DNA of 64,000 nucleotides from CAWAND01 sp963727915 (GTDB lineage Bacteria; Chloroflexota; Anaerolineae; Anaerolineales; E44-bin32). Of this stretch, positions 18,259 through 28,915 are shown in pieces (position 1 is the first letter of the stretch; each line of letters opens with the position of its first letter). The stretch is from positions 372,001 to 436,000 of the forward strand of contig CAVSID010000002.1 of assembly GCA_963727915.1 (NCBI GenBank), read 5' to 3'. A program made the translations under genes and the position numbers. The notes below the pieces were generated by a model, which saw only the letters and a list, made by a program, of their open reading frames with translations, did not search any database and was not told the origin of the DNA.

Positions 18259-19274
18259 TTGGCGAATCGTTACGAAATCCTAAAGAGCCTGGGAACGGGC
18301 GGGATGGCGCACGTCCTGCTGGCGAAGGATCTCAATCTCCAGCGGCAAGTTGCGATCAAGATCTTCCGCGAGGATCTGATCGAAGACCCCGCCTTCCGAG
18401 TTCGTTTCCTCCAAGAAGCGCGTGCCGCAGCTAACTTGGTCCACCCCAACATCGTCACCGTCTTCGATTTCGGCCACGACGCCGACCGCTACTTCATCGT
18501 CATGGAGTATGTCGAAGGCACCGAACTCAAGACGCTCATGCGCAGACGAGGGCCCCTCCCGGTCGATCAAGCCGTGGACTTGATGATCCAGATCTGCGCC
18601 GGCGTTGGCTATGCGCACCGGGCAGGGCTTGTGCACTGTGACCTCAAGCCGCAAAACATCCTGGTCACCGCTGACGGACGCGCCAAGATCACAGATTTCG
18701 GAATCGCCCGGGCCTTGGCGGCCATCGACGCCGACGAGCACACGGACATCGTCTGGGGCAGCCCCCAGTACTTCGCGCCCGAACAGGCCGCAGGTCAGGC
18801 GCCCTCCCCTGCCACCGACGTCTACGCCTTGGGGGTCATCTTGTACGAGATGTTGGCAGGTGAACTGCCGTTCGAGGCAGCCGATCCGACCCTGCTGGCT
18901 GAGCTACACCAAGTGGCGCCTCCCCCAGCCTGCGCGCCCGCAATCCCGCCGTGCCGGCCGCGGTCGAACAGATCGTGCTCAAAGTCCTGGCAAAGGAGCC
19001 TGCCGCACGCTACCGGACTGCCGACCAGCTCGGACGGGTCCTGGAGACCTTCGCTGTCCGACACGAGGCCGAGTCACCCGTAATCAATCTCCCCGAGCCG
19101 GTTGAGCATCCGGCCCACGCAATGACCACACCCATGCCAACCGGCGCCTCGCCACAGATCGATTGGCTGGGCGTTGGCCTTGGCCTGCTCGCCTTCTTGG
19201 CTGTGGGCGGATTGATCCCGCTCTGGCTCTTTGCCTGCCTGCTTTATCCCAGCTGCCCAATCTCCATCCCTTGA
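18259..19274 (+). CDS. PknB-like membrane Ser/Thr protein kinase (one frame break)
   Basis: A ~338-residue Hanks-type kinase with the Gly loop LGTGGMAHVLLAKD, VAIKIF lysine, catalytic loop LVHCDLKPQNILV (Cys in place of Arg, so a non-RD kinase), ITDFGIARAL and YFAPEQAAG. A break near 18930 is followed by AVEQIVLKVLAKEPAARY in the second frame. One C-terminal helix (WLGVGLGLLAFLAVGGLIPL) anchors it, but there are no extracellular PASTA repeats. The start is TTG at 18259; the ATG at 18225 opens only a short out-of-frame peptide. Confidence 0.87.
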
Positions 19275-19307
19275 CCCCTCTGTCTGGCCGGTACCGGAGC
19301 GCTAGGG

Positions 19308-19313
19308 TATAAT
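19308..19313 (+). promoter_or_regulatory. Likely -10 element for ftsH
   Basis: A perfect TATAAT lies 58 nt upstream of the ftsH GTG. No good -35 is seen at the usual spacing; TTGACC at 19271 is too far. This is a partial promoter call. Confidence 0.45.
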
Positions 19314-19370
19314 GCCAGCGCTCCAGTCACTCGTGCCCTGAGTGACGGTGATGGTACGAGGGAGGAACAC

Positions 19371-21239
19371 GTGAATTCAGCCCGCGGACGCAATTCGCTG
19401 GTTTTGCTCATCCTGGTCATGATCATCGTTGTGCTGGTCTTCAACTTCCGTGCCAACACACCGCAACCCCCCCAAGTGTCGCTCAACGACGTGGCCCAGA
19501 AGGTGATGAACGGCCAGGTGGACAAGATTGTCGTCGACGGCGACAACCTGGATGTCAGCCTGGCGGACGGCACCAAGGCCATCTCGCGGAAAGAGCCCAC
19601 CAGCACGATGGTCGATCAGCTGGTCGCCCTGGGCGTGACGCCGGCCGAGCTGTCCAGCAGCCAACTCCAGATCGAGATCAAACAGCCGAGCGATTGGAAC
19701 ACCATCATCAGCTCTGGCGACCTACATCCTGCCGGCGGTGCTGGTGGTTGGCTTGATCTGGCTCATGCTACGCCAGGCTCAAGGCAGCGAACAACCAAGC
19801 CCTGTCATTCGGAAAGAGCCGGGCGCGCATGTTCTCCGGGGATCAACCAACGGTCACTTTCGAAGACGTGGCCGGCGTTGAGGAGGCCAAGGAAGAGCTC
19901 CAGGAGGTGGTTGAGTTCCTGAAGGAACCCGAGAAGTTCATTGCCTTGGGTGCCAGGATCCCCAAAGGCGTGCTGCTCATCGGCCACCCCGGCACTGGCA
20001 AGACGCTGCTCGCCAAGGCCGTCTCCGGCGAGGCAGGCGTGCCATTCTTCTCAATCTCCGGCTCGGAATTCGTCGAGATGTTCGTCGGCGTTGGCGCCAG
20101 CCGGGTCCGCGACCTGTTCGAACAAGCCAAACGCCACTCACCCTGCATCGTTTTCGTCGACGAAATCGACGCCGTCGGACGGCAGCGCGGGCGCGGGGCT
20201 CGGCGGCAGCCACGACGAACGCGAGCAGACGCTCAATCAGATGCTGGTCGAGATGGACGGGTTCGACACAGACACCAACGTCATCATCATGGCCGCCACC
20301 AACCGGCCCGACGTTCTCGATCCGGCCCTGCTTCGCCCCGGCCGCTTCGATCGGCGAGTTGTGCTGGATCGGCCCGACTTCCGCGGCCGAGAAGCCATTC
20401 TCAAGGTTCACGTCAAGGGCAAGCCGCTTGAGGCGGAGGTCGACCTATCGATCATCGCCAAGGCGACGCCCGGATTCGTCGGCGCCGATATCGAGAATCT
20501 TGTCAACGAGGCCGCCATCCTGGCAGCTCGGCGGGACAAGCGAACCATCGGCCAAGATGAGTTCCAAGAGGCCATCGAACGCGTCATCGCCGGTCCTGAG
20601 CGCAAGAGCCGGATTATCAGCGAAGAAGAGAAGCGCATCGTTGCCTATCACGAAGCCGGCCACGCCGTTGTCGGCCATGTCCTTCCGGAGGCCGACCCCG
20701 TGCATAAAGTCACGATTGTCGCCCGCGGCATGATGGGCGGCTTCACCATGTCCCTGCCTGAAGAAGACCGCACGCTGATGGCCCGAAATAAGATGAAGGC
20801 GGATTTGGCTTTCATGCTCGGCGGCCGCGCCGCCGAGGAGATCGTTTTCGACGACATCACTTCCGGTGCTTCAAATGACTTGGAGCGCGTCTCCAAGGTC
20901 GCCCGGTCGATGGTCATGCGGCTGGGAATGAGCGAGCACCTCGGCCCGATGGTTTATGGGCAGAAGGAAGAGCTCATCTTCCTCGGCCGGGAAATTTCGG
21001 AGCAGCGAGATTATTCGGAGACGGTCGCCGAGCGAATTGACACTGAGGTCAGGGATCTGGTCAACTCGGCCTACGAACGCGCCAAGATGATCCTCAAGGA
21101 GTACCGTCCCCAGCTAGACGCCGTCGCCAACCGGCTGATCGAGGTCGAGACGATCGACCGCAGTGAATTCGAGGAGTTATTCAAACAGGCCGAGGTCGCA
21201 CCCAAGACAGGCGGTACGCCGGTCCCGGCCGAAGCTTGA
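19371..21239 (+). CDS. ftsH: ATP-dependent zinc metalloprotease FtsH (three frame breaks)
   Basis: Joined across breaks near 19720, 19795 and 20195, this is a ~620-residue FtsH, the membrane AAA+ protease that degrades damaged membrane proteins. It has an N-terminal helix (LVLLILVMIIVVLVFNF), a periplasmic-type domain, a second helix (TYILPAVLVVGLIWLML), VTFEDVAGVEEAKEEL, Walker A GHPGTGKT (usually GPPGTGKT), Walker B VFVDEIDAVG, the SRH NVIIMAATNRPDVLDPALLR, and the zinc site HEAGHAVVGH. The GTG start has GGGAGGAA upstream. A strong terminator follows. Confidence 0.95.
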
Positions 21240-21271
21240 TGGCGTTCGAGCACTCGGAACCTGAAACCACC

Positions 21272-21302
21272 AAAGAGGCCTCGCTTGCAGCGAGGCCTCT
21301 TT
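21272..21302 (+). terminator. Terminator after ftsH
   Basis: A perfect 13-bp stem, AAAGAGGCCTCGC / GCGAGGCCTCTTT, with a 5-nt loop (TTGCA) is followed by a T-rich tail (ttgattttgtttt). It lies between convergent ftsH and acyl-CoA synthetase genes and may serve both. Confidence 0.88.
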
Positions 21303-21330
21303 GATTTTGTTTTCCGACATTAGCGATCGG

Positions 21331-23025
21331 CTAGCCTTGTTCGGCCTCCGATGGCGTATGCTGGGCCACATGCTGGCTCACCAGCTCGCGCCGCAGGACC
21401 TTACCCACCGTGGTCTTGGGGAGCTCGGTCCGGAACTCGATCTCCGTCGGGCACCTTGAACGGAGCTAGCGACTGCTTGCACCACGCTTTGAGTTCGTCT
21501 TCAGTGACTTCAACTCCCTCTGCGGGCACAACCCAAGCCTTGACCGTTTCACCTCGGTAGGGATCGGGCACGCCTGCCACGCCCACTTCCATGACCTTGG
21601 GGTGATCGGCGAGCACCTCCTCTACCTCTCTCGGCCAGACCTGATAGCCACCGGGCTTGATCAGCTCCTTCTTGCGGTCGACGATATAGAAGTAGCCATC
21701 TTCATCCATTTTGGCGATGTCGCCCGTATACAGCCAACCATCGCGCAGCGTATTGCTGGTCTCAGTGGGCATGTTGTGGTAGCCGACCATCACGTTGGGG
21801 CTGCGGATCACCAACTCGCCTTCCTCTCCAGGAGGAAGCACAGTGGTTTCGTCTTCCAGGGAGACAATTCGGCATTCCACATCGGGAAAGGGGAGCCCGA
21901 TCGAGCCCGTCCGGTTTTCGCCGTCGATGGGATTGCAGTGGGTGGCCGTGGGCGCCTCAGACAGCCCATAGCCTTCACACACTTTGCCCCCCGTGAGCTC
22001 TTCGAAGCGCTCTTTTGTCTCTCTCATGAGGGGCGCCGAACCAGAAATGCAGGCCCGGATGGAACTCATGTCGTACTTCCCAGCCACCACACCCGGATGG
22101 TGGTTGATGGCGTTGTAGAGCGTGGGCACTGCAGGGAAGTTGGTGGGCTTGTAGGTCACGATGTTCTTAAGCAGGTCGTTCAGATCGCGGGGATTGGGAA
22201 CCATGACCATCGACAACGCGGCTTTGACGGCGAATGTCATCCCGGCTACCATGCCATAGACGTGGTAAAGCGGAATGGCCATCAGCAAGACCTCGCCGCC
22301 TTCCGGGAACCAGGCATTCATCTGAAGGGTATTGGCGACCAGATTCCGGTGGAGTGCCACTGCCGCTTTGGAGAGGCCCGTCGTGCCTCCGCTGTATTGA
22401 AACAGGGCCACGCTGTCCGCCGTGACATCCGCCTGGGGCATCGGAGCACCCTTGTGCGAGGCAAGCACATCCTGGAGCCACAGGTCATCTGCGCCCAACT
22501 CAACCCTGTGCCCTTCCTTCTTCTCTTTGAAGAGCGTGAACAGCAGCTTCGTCATGCCAGGGAGGTATTCCTTGACACTGGTCACAATGCAGTGGCGAAG
22601 CTTGGTTCCCCCCGGGCTGCGTTCACCTTGGGGTAGAAACTGCTCATAACGAACATGATCTCCACCCCACTGTCCTTCATCTGATGTTCAAGTTCGTGAG
22701 GTGTATACAGAGGATTGAAGGCGGTGACGACCCCCCCAGCTTTCAAAATGGCGTAGAAGGCCAGGACAAACTGGGGGATGTTGGGCATGAAGATGCCAAC
22801 CGGTTGTCCCTTCACAACGCCGAGATCGACCAGCCCCGCCGCCAGCTCGTCGGTCAGCCTGTCCATCTCCGCGTAGCTGATGGACCCGCCTTTAAAGAGC
22901 GTGCAAGCCTTGTCCGGGTGGGACTCGGCGGAGTCTTGTAGGTCCCTGAAAAGCGGGATTTCGGGATAGTCCAGATGCTTAGGAACGTGCAAGTCGTAGT
23001 GCTCAAGCCAAGGATACGAATCCAT
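21331..23025 (-). CDS. Long-chain acyl-CoA synthetase (AMP-binding; two frame breaks)
   Basis: A ~565-residue adenylate-forming enzyme that activates fatty acids as acyl-AMP then acyl-CoA. The start is the ATG at 23025 (MDSYPWLEHYDL) with GGGAGG 8 nt upstream. Motifs include the P-loop-like FQYSGGTTGLSKAAV, VCEGYGLSEAPTATHC, GWLYTGDIAKMDEDGYF and VDRKKELIKPGGYQVWPREV. Breaks lie near 22615 and 21445. In the last frame the lysine-containing C-terminus ELPKTTVGKVLRREL ends at 21331. Likely fatty acid uptake or beta-oxidation. Confidence 0.9.
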
Positions 23026-23079
23026 CTTGAACGCCTCCCTGTCAGATCGCCTGCTCGAGCACAGCCACTGTGTACCGTC

Positions 23080-23108
23080 TTTATACACCGGATCGGTTTC
23101 CGGACCAA
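23080..23108 (-). promoter_or_regulatory. Promoter of the acyl-CoA synthetase gene
   Basis: On the minus strand TTGGTC (23108-23103), 17-bp spacer and TATAAA (23085-23080) predict a start near 23073, about 48 nt before the ATG at 23025. Confidence 0.55.
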
Positions 23109-23118
23109 GGCGCGATGA

Positions 23119-23124
23119 TATAAT
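23119..23124 (+). promoter_or_regulatory. Likely -10 element for the 23248 aminotransferase
   Basis: A perfect TATAAT on plus, with only a weak TTTCCG 16 bp upstream. Its distance to the TTG start at 23248 allows a leader of about 115 nt. It forms a divergent pair with the acyl-CoA synthetase promoter. Confidence 0.4.
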
Positions 23125-23247
23125 CCAGCCGACCATAAGACGCCTGCCCCCGGGGCTTCTGGCCGCGCACATTGCGTGCGCCAGAGAGCCCAGCTGCGGG
23201 CCGGCCGACCCACTCCGACGAGCGGCACACCCAGGAGGACATCCAAC

Positions 23248-24571
23248 TTGAGCAGCCCAACCATACCAGGCCCGAAGGCGAAAGCCCTGGTCGAACGAGA
23301 CCGACAGGTCGTATCACCATCCTACCCCCGAGCCTACCCGTTCGTGATGGACCACGGGCTTGGGTCGGAGGTCTGGGATGTCGACGGCAACCGCTACATA
23401 GACTTCGCAGCCGGCATCGCCGTGTGTACCACCGGGCACAGCCATCCTAACGTGGTCAAGGCCATCCAGGAACAGGCCGAGAAGTTCATCCACATCTCAT
23501 CCGACTTCTACAATCCCAAGTGGATCGAGCTCTCAGAAAGGCTATCTAAGCTCGCTCCCTTCGAGGAGCCCGCCAAGGTCTTCCTCGCCAATTCCGGCAC
23601 CGAAGCCGTCGAAGCCGCGATCAAACTCGCACGGCACCACACGGGCCGACAGCGGTTCATCGGTTTCTACGGGGCATTTCATGGCCGCACCATGGGTTCA
23701 CTCGCCTTCACCGCCAGCAAGCCTGTCTATCGGAGCGGCTTCATGCCGTTGATGAATGGTGTCTCCCACGTACCGTTTCCCAACACCTACCGGCCCGTAC
23801 TCCGGGAGAATGGCGCTGACTACGGTGAAACGGTGGTGCGGTTCATCGAGGACGTCGTTCTCCGCTATTCGGTGCCCCCCGAGGACTGCGCCGGGATCCT
23901 GGTCGAGCCGATCCAGGGTGAAGGCGGCTACGTCGTGCCCCCAGACAGTTTCTTCCCAGCACTGCGTAAGCTATGCGACAAGCATGGAATCCTGCTAATC
24001 GTCGACGAAGTCCAATCCGGCATCGGGCGAACCGGGAAGATGTGGGCCATTGAGCACTGGGGTGTTGAGCCTGATATCGTGACCAGTGCCAAGGGACTTG
24101 CATCGGGTGTCCCGGTGGGCGCCATGCTGGCGCGTGCCAGCGTGATGGATTGGCCCACGGGCGCGCATGGCAATACCTTTGGCGGCAATCCGCTGGCCTG
24201 CTCGGCGGCACTGGCCACCCTTGACTTGGTCGAGAGTGAGTTGATGGACAACGCTGCAGCCCAAGGGGAGTACATCCTTGACGCCATGGCCGAGGTCCAG
24301 GCACGCCACCCGTCGATCGGCGAAGTAAGGGGCAAAGGCCTGATGATCGGGGTGGAATTCGTCGAGGATAAGGACAGCAAGGTGCCCGCACATGATCTGC
24401 GCGAGGAGATCGTCGAAAAGGCATTCAAGACCGGCCTGATTATGCTCGGGTGTGGTGAAAGCACAATTCGCATCGCGCCCTCCACTGAATATCGGGCAGG
24501 AGCTGGTGGATGAGGGTTTGCAGATCTTCGAGAAGGCCATCACAGAGGCGGAATCAGAAGCTTCGGGCTGA
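23248..24571 (+). CDS. Class III aminotransferase, 4-aminobutyrate/acetylornithine type (one frame break)
   Basis: A ~440-residue PLP enzyme. Motifs are VFLANSGTEAVEAAIKLARH, FYGAFHGRTMGSLAFTASKP, ILVEPIQGEGGYVVPP, LLIVDEVQSGIGRTGKMWAI, and the PLP lysine in VTSAKGLASGVPVGAM. Length and these blocks fit GABA or related omega-amino acid transaminases. A break near 24487 shifts the tail to NIGQELVDEGLQIFEKAITE, ending at 24571. The TTG start at 23248 is supported by AGGAGGAC 7 nt upstream. It overlaps the histidine kinase start by one base. Confidence 0.88.
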
Positions 24572-26141
24572 TGCTGCCTGATTTTCGCATTCGACAGCGC
24601 GACTATCTGCTCGAAACCACGCGCGCCCTGTCGGAGGAGCTCGACCTGCAGGAGGTCCTGGCCAGGATCGTCCGCATCTCGGCCTGAGCTGCTCGCAGGG
24701 CGCGCCAGCCTGATCGCGCTCCGCGATGAAGATCAATGGCGTATCGCAGCCGCCTACGGGATCCGCCCAGTCTTCTTGAAACGCGTACAACGGCTCCTCG
24801 ACGACGTGCCCGTGCACCCCGTTTCCGCCCACAACGAAATGCCGGAAGTCAACGCCAGGCTGGAGCGCATCACCGAGAGTGCGTCCATGGGGCTCCTTTC
24901 CAGCGTTGGCTTGCCGCTGATTGCCCGAGAGGAGACAATCGGGGTCATCTTCATCTTCCGGGCCTATGCAGGCGTGTTCTCACCCCAGGACCATGACCTT
25001 CTTCAGGCCTTCGCCGCCCAGGCCGCCATTGCCGTCAACAATGCCAGGCTCTACACGACCGTCGTCGAGCAGAAGGCACACCTTGATACTGTGGTCGACT
25101 CCGCAGCCGACGGCATCGTGATTCTGGATCAGGGCCTGATCATCACCCGCTTCAACCGTGCATGTATTCGGATGACCGGGATACCGGAGATGCAGGCCAT
25201 CGGCCAGCCACACAGCCGAGTTTTCCGCTTCGCCGAACCCCAGCCGCTCAAGACCCTTGAGACAGCGATCGAGGACGGCTGGCCGGCCCATGGGCAAGAC
25301 AGTCTGTATGTCGAAGGCGACCTGATGCGCCCGGATGGCACGCAGAAAAGCGTGGGCATCACCTACGCCCCGGTGGTATCCGATCAGAATGATTCTTGGA
25401 CCGTCGTCGCCAACGTGCGTGACATCACCCGTTTTAGAGAAGCCGAGGAGCTCAAGAGCACCTTCATTTCAGTGATCAGTCATGAACTTCGGACTCCAGT
25501 TGCCCTTATCAAGGGCTATGCCGGCACTTTGCGGCGCCAAGATGCCGAATGGGACCCGAAGGTCATGCGGGAAGGGCTGCAGGTCATCGATGAAGAGTCG
25601 GATCGGCTGGCACAGTTGATCGACGACCTGTTGGACGCTTCTCGTCTGCAGGCGGGCGCCCTGCCCCTGAACTTCAGCGAGGTCGCCTTGAATGACATGG
25701 CCGCCGGGCTCGCCGAGCGCTTCGGCGTTCAGGCGGCTGACCATCCGATCCAGCTTTCGTTTCCGAAGGATTTCCCGGTCATCCAAGGCGACGAAGCCCG
25801 ACTGCTGCAGGTCCTCACCAACCTCATCTCTAATGCGGCGAAATTCTCCGAACCGGGCGGGGCCATTACGATCAGTGGCAAATCCGAAACCGAGTGGGTA
25901 ACGGTTTGCGTCGAAGACAAGGGGCCGGGGATCGTGGCCGAAGATCGGCAGCGAGTTCTTTGACCGCTTCTATCGATCGCGCGCCGCCGCATCCAAAACC
26001 CCTGGCACAGGTCTGGGTTTATACTTGGCCAAGGCCGTCGTCGAAGCCCATGGCGGAGAAATCTGGGTCGACGATGAGCTTGTCGGCGGGGCCAGAATCT
26101 GCTTCTCCCTGCCCCTCGGCAACGCCCCCTCGAACAGCTGA
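24571..26141 (+). CDS. GAF-PAS sensor histidine kinase (two frame breaks)
   Basis: A ~520-residue histidine kinase without membrane helices. The N-terminal GAF domain (ELDLQEVLARIVRIS, ASLIALRDEDQWRIAAAYGI and TIGVIFIFRAYAGVFSPQDH) is followed by a PAS domain (LDTVVDSAADGIVILDQGLI). HisKA has FISVISHELRTPVALIKGY with the phospho-His, and the HATPase has NLISNAAKFSEPGG, EDKGPGIV and, after a break near 25950, GTGLGLYLAKAVVEAHGG. An earlier break lies near 24686. No response regulator is adjacent. Confidence 0.9.
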
Positions 26142-26173
26142 CATCCATTACGCTCACGGAAGAGTGGAGAACC

Positions 26174-27539
26174 ATGCCTCAGACAGTCACGCAAGTACGT
26201 TGCCCAAACTGCCGCAATCCAATTCAGGCTCAGGTCCAGCAATTGATCGACGTCGAGACCGAGCCTTCGGCCAAAGGGCGCCTGCTCTCCGGCGCTTTGA
26301 ACGTCGTTCGCTGTCCAATGTGCGGTTTTGAGGGACAGAATTCCCCTGCCGATCGTCTATCACGATCCGTCGAAAGAACTCCTGCTGACCTTCGTCCCCA
26401 TTGAGGCAGGACTATCGAAGGACGACCAGGAACGCTCGATTGGCAGCCTGATCCAAAGGGTGCTCGAGCGCCTGCCGGCCGAAAGGCGAAAAGCCTATCT
26501 TCTGCAACCCCAGGGGGCTCTGACCTTGCAGGGGATGGTCGACCGTATCCTCGAGGCGGATGGAATCACCAAGGAGGACATCGAGAGCCAACGTCAGAAG
26601 ATCAGGCTTTTCGAGCAGATCCTCAATACGCCTGATGACCAGCTTGAAGCTTTGGTGGCTGAACACGACGAAGAAATCGACGACGCCTTCGTCCAGCTGG
26701 CCAGTTTGGCTCTCCAATCGGTGGGCGACGATCGCGCCCGCGCATCTGCCAGCCAGCGGCTCGAGGCCGTGCTCGCTAAGTCTAGCTTCGGCAAACGCCT
26801 CGAGGAGCAGCAGGCCGAGCTGAGGGCCGCAGTCGAGAGCCTGCAACAACTCGGTGAAGAGCTGACTCGAGAAAAGCTCCTCGACTTGATCCTCCAGGCG
26901 CCCAATGAGGCGCGTTTGATCGCCCTGGTCAATCTGACCCGCCAAGGGCTGGACTATACTTTCTTCCAACAACTGTCCGAGCGGATCGACGCTTCCGAAG
27001 GGGACGAGAAGACCAGGTTGGAATCGGTCAGGGCACGCGTCCTCGAAATCACCCAGCAGATCGACCAGGTCCAGCAGGCGAGGGCCGCCGAATCGGCCGA
27101 CCTGCTCCAGCAGCTGGCACAGGCCGATGATCTGGATCTGGCCCTCAAGGCGGCCCTCCCGAGGATCGATGAGCTTTTCCTGGCTACCCTGCAGGCCAAT
27201 CTGGCGGCGGCGGAGAAGGAAGGCGACAGCCAGACCCTCGAGAAGCTAGCCACCATTCAGCAAAGGTTGGATGACATCGTCCAGCAGGCACTGCCTCCCG
27301 GACTCAAGCTCGCCCAGGAGGTGCTCAATCAAGACGACGAGGCGTCAGCCCGCAGTCTTTTGGAGAAGTCGGCCAACTCGATCGACGACCAATTCCTCAA
27401 TACGCTGCTGTCGGCCGTCGGCCGGCTCGAAGAAACCGGCGATGCGGACGCCGCCGATAGGATCCGCAAACTGCACCGGCAGGCGATGAGGATTTCGATG
27501 CGCAGAAAGATACAATCTTCGGCTTCCGAGACTTCCTGA
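26174..27539 (+). CDS. CpXC-domain protein with long helical C-terminus (one frame break)
   Basis: A ~455-residue protein. The N-terminal CpXC domain has two cysteine pairs, VRCPNCRNPIQAQV and VRCPMCGFEGQ. A break near 26335 leads into LPIVYHDPSKELLLTFVP, still within the domain. The remaining ~330 residues are predominantly helical and Glu/Gln/Leu-rich (FEQILNTPDDQLEALVAEHD, then LEEQQAELRAAVESLQQLGE), suggesting a coiled-coil or helical repeat. Function unknown. The ATG at 26174 has GTGGAG upstream. Confidence 0.82.
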
Positions 27540-27578
27540 CCTGGCCCCCGGCTACCACGCCATCCAATGCATCCATGC

Positions 27579-27609
27579 AAAAAAGCCTGCGACTAAGGGT
27601 CGCAGGCTT
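27579..27609 (-). terminator. Terminator of the oxoamine synthase/ligA operon
   Basis: AAGCCTGCGAC (27583-27593), loop TAAGG and GTCGCAGGCTT (27599-27609) form an 11-bp stem. On minus it is followed by a run of T (aaaaaa at 27579-27584 on plus). It could also act for the converging CpXC gene. Confidence 0.82.
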
Positions 27610-27634
27610 CCGCTTCCTACCCAGAAACCCAAGG

Positions 27635-28852
27635 CTATGCCGCCGGGAGCACGCCCACCTTTCGGCCAGCACGGGCGAAAACATCCATGGCGTGTTCAAT
27701 CTGGTGCGACGAATGTGCTGCCGTGACGGTAGCCCGCAGGCGGGCCAGCCCTTCCGGCACCGCCGGGGAGACGACAGGCAAGACGAAAACGTTGTCACGG
27801 TGCGATTCTCTGGCTACACGAAAGGCGCTGTCGTCCGACCCGCAAAGGATGGGGACGATGGCCGTCTCTGAACGCAAGGTGTTAAAACCCCGCTCTTTCA
27901 ACCCGCTGATGAACAAATGGGTGTTGTCGCGCAGGGTCTGTACCCGCCACGGTTCATCCCGGATGACATTGAACAACTCCATGGCTGCCGCAGCCTGCGC
28001 CGGCGGGAGGGCGGCCGAGAAGACATATCCCCGAGCCTGGTGACGCAGGTATTTGATCACATCTCGCTTTCCCGCCACGTACCCACCCACGCTGGGAATG
28101 GTTTTGCTCAGCGTTCCCATTTTGATATCGATCACGCCCGGCGTCCCGAAGTGTTCTTCAATGCCTCGGCCTGTCTCGCCAAGCACGCCTAACGAATGAG
28201 CTTCGTCAATCATCAGCCAGGCGCCATAGCGCTGGCAAGTCTCGGCCAAGCGGGGAAGATCGACGATGTCTCCATCCATGCTGAAGACAGCATCGGAAAC
28301 CACGAGCTTGCTGGCGGACGCCGGCGCATCTTCGAGCCGACGGGCCAAATCTTGCATGTCGTTGTGCTTGAAGCGGACGAACTGGGCCCCGGAAAGCAAG
28401 CAACCATCGACGATGCTCGCGTGATTGAATTTGTCGCTCAAGACAATATCGTGGCGCCCCACCAAGGTGGAGATTGTAGAGAGATTGGTCACGTAGCCCG
28501 AGGAGAAGGTGATGGCGTCTTCAGCATCCTTGAAGTCGGCGATGGTCTCTTCCAACGCCTGATGCAGATCCAGCGTACCTGCTAGCGTGCGGACCCCATG
28601 CGTACCCGTTCCATAGGTTTCCACCGCCCGAATGGCCGCTTCGTTGATCCGGGGATGGCCGAGGAGGCCAAGGTAGCTGTAGGAGGCGAACATGTCCATT
28701 TCCCGGCCATCGACCAACACGCTGGCGCCGCCATGAATTTCAGACACCGGAATGTTGTAGAGATAAAGGTCTGAGAGCTCCGCGGCGGCGACCCTTTCCA
28801 GCATGGCCTGCATCCGCCGGGATACGCTGTCCTCATTCCGGGTCAAATCCAT
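27635..28852 (-). CDS. Alpha-oxoamine synthase family PLP enzyme (KBL/BioF/SPT-like)
   Basis: A 405-residue fold-type I PLP enzyme that joins an acyl-CoA (or acyl-ACP) to an amino acid with decarboxylation. Motifs include FASYSYLGLLGHPRINEAAI, GTGTHGVRTLAGTLDLHQAL, FSSGYVTNLSTISTLVG, DKFNHASIVDGCLLSGAQ, MIDEAHSLGVLGETGRGI, and the PLP lysine in MGTLSKTIPSVGGYVAG. Which substrate (glycine, alanine or serine) cannot be told. The ATG at 28852 is preferred to the upstream frame start because AAGGAG lies 8 nt before it. It follows ligA by 63 nt. Confidence 0.85.
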   Translation of the reverse strand: MDLTRNEDSVSRRMQAMLERVAAAELSDLYLYNIPVSEIHGGASVLVDGREMDMFASYSYLGLLGHPRINEAAIRAVETYGTGTHGVRTLAGTLDLHQALEETIADFKDAEDAITFSSGYVTNLSTISTLVGRHDIVLSDKFNHASIVDGCLLSGAQFVRFKHNDMQDLARRLEDAPASASKLVVSDAVFSMDGDIVDLPRLAETCQRYGAWLMIDEAHSLGVLGETGRGIEEHFGTPGVIDIKMGTLSKTIPSVGGYVAGKRDVIKYLRHQARGYVFSAALPPAQAAAAMELFNVIRDEPWRVQTLRDNTHLFISGLKERGFNTLRSETAIVPILCGSDDSAFRVARESHRDNVFVLPVVSPAVPEGLARLRATVTAAHSSHQIEHAMDVFARAGRKVGVLPAA

Positions 28853-28915
28853 CCAACGAACTCCTTCATTACCGTTCGACTTGCCGAAACAGTCTAGCCT
28901 CATGAACAGCGAGTG

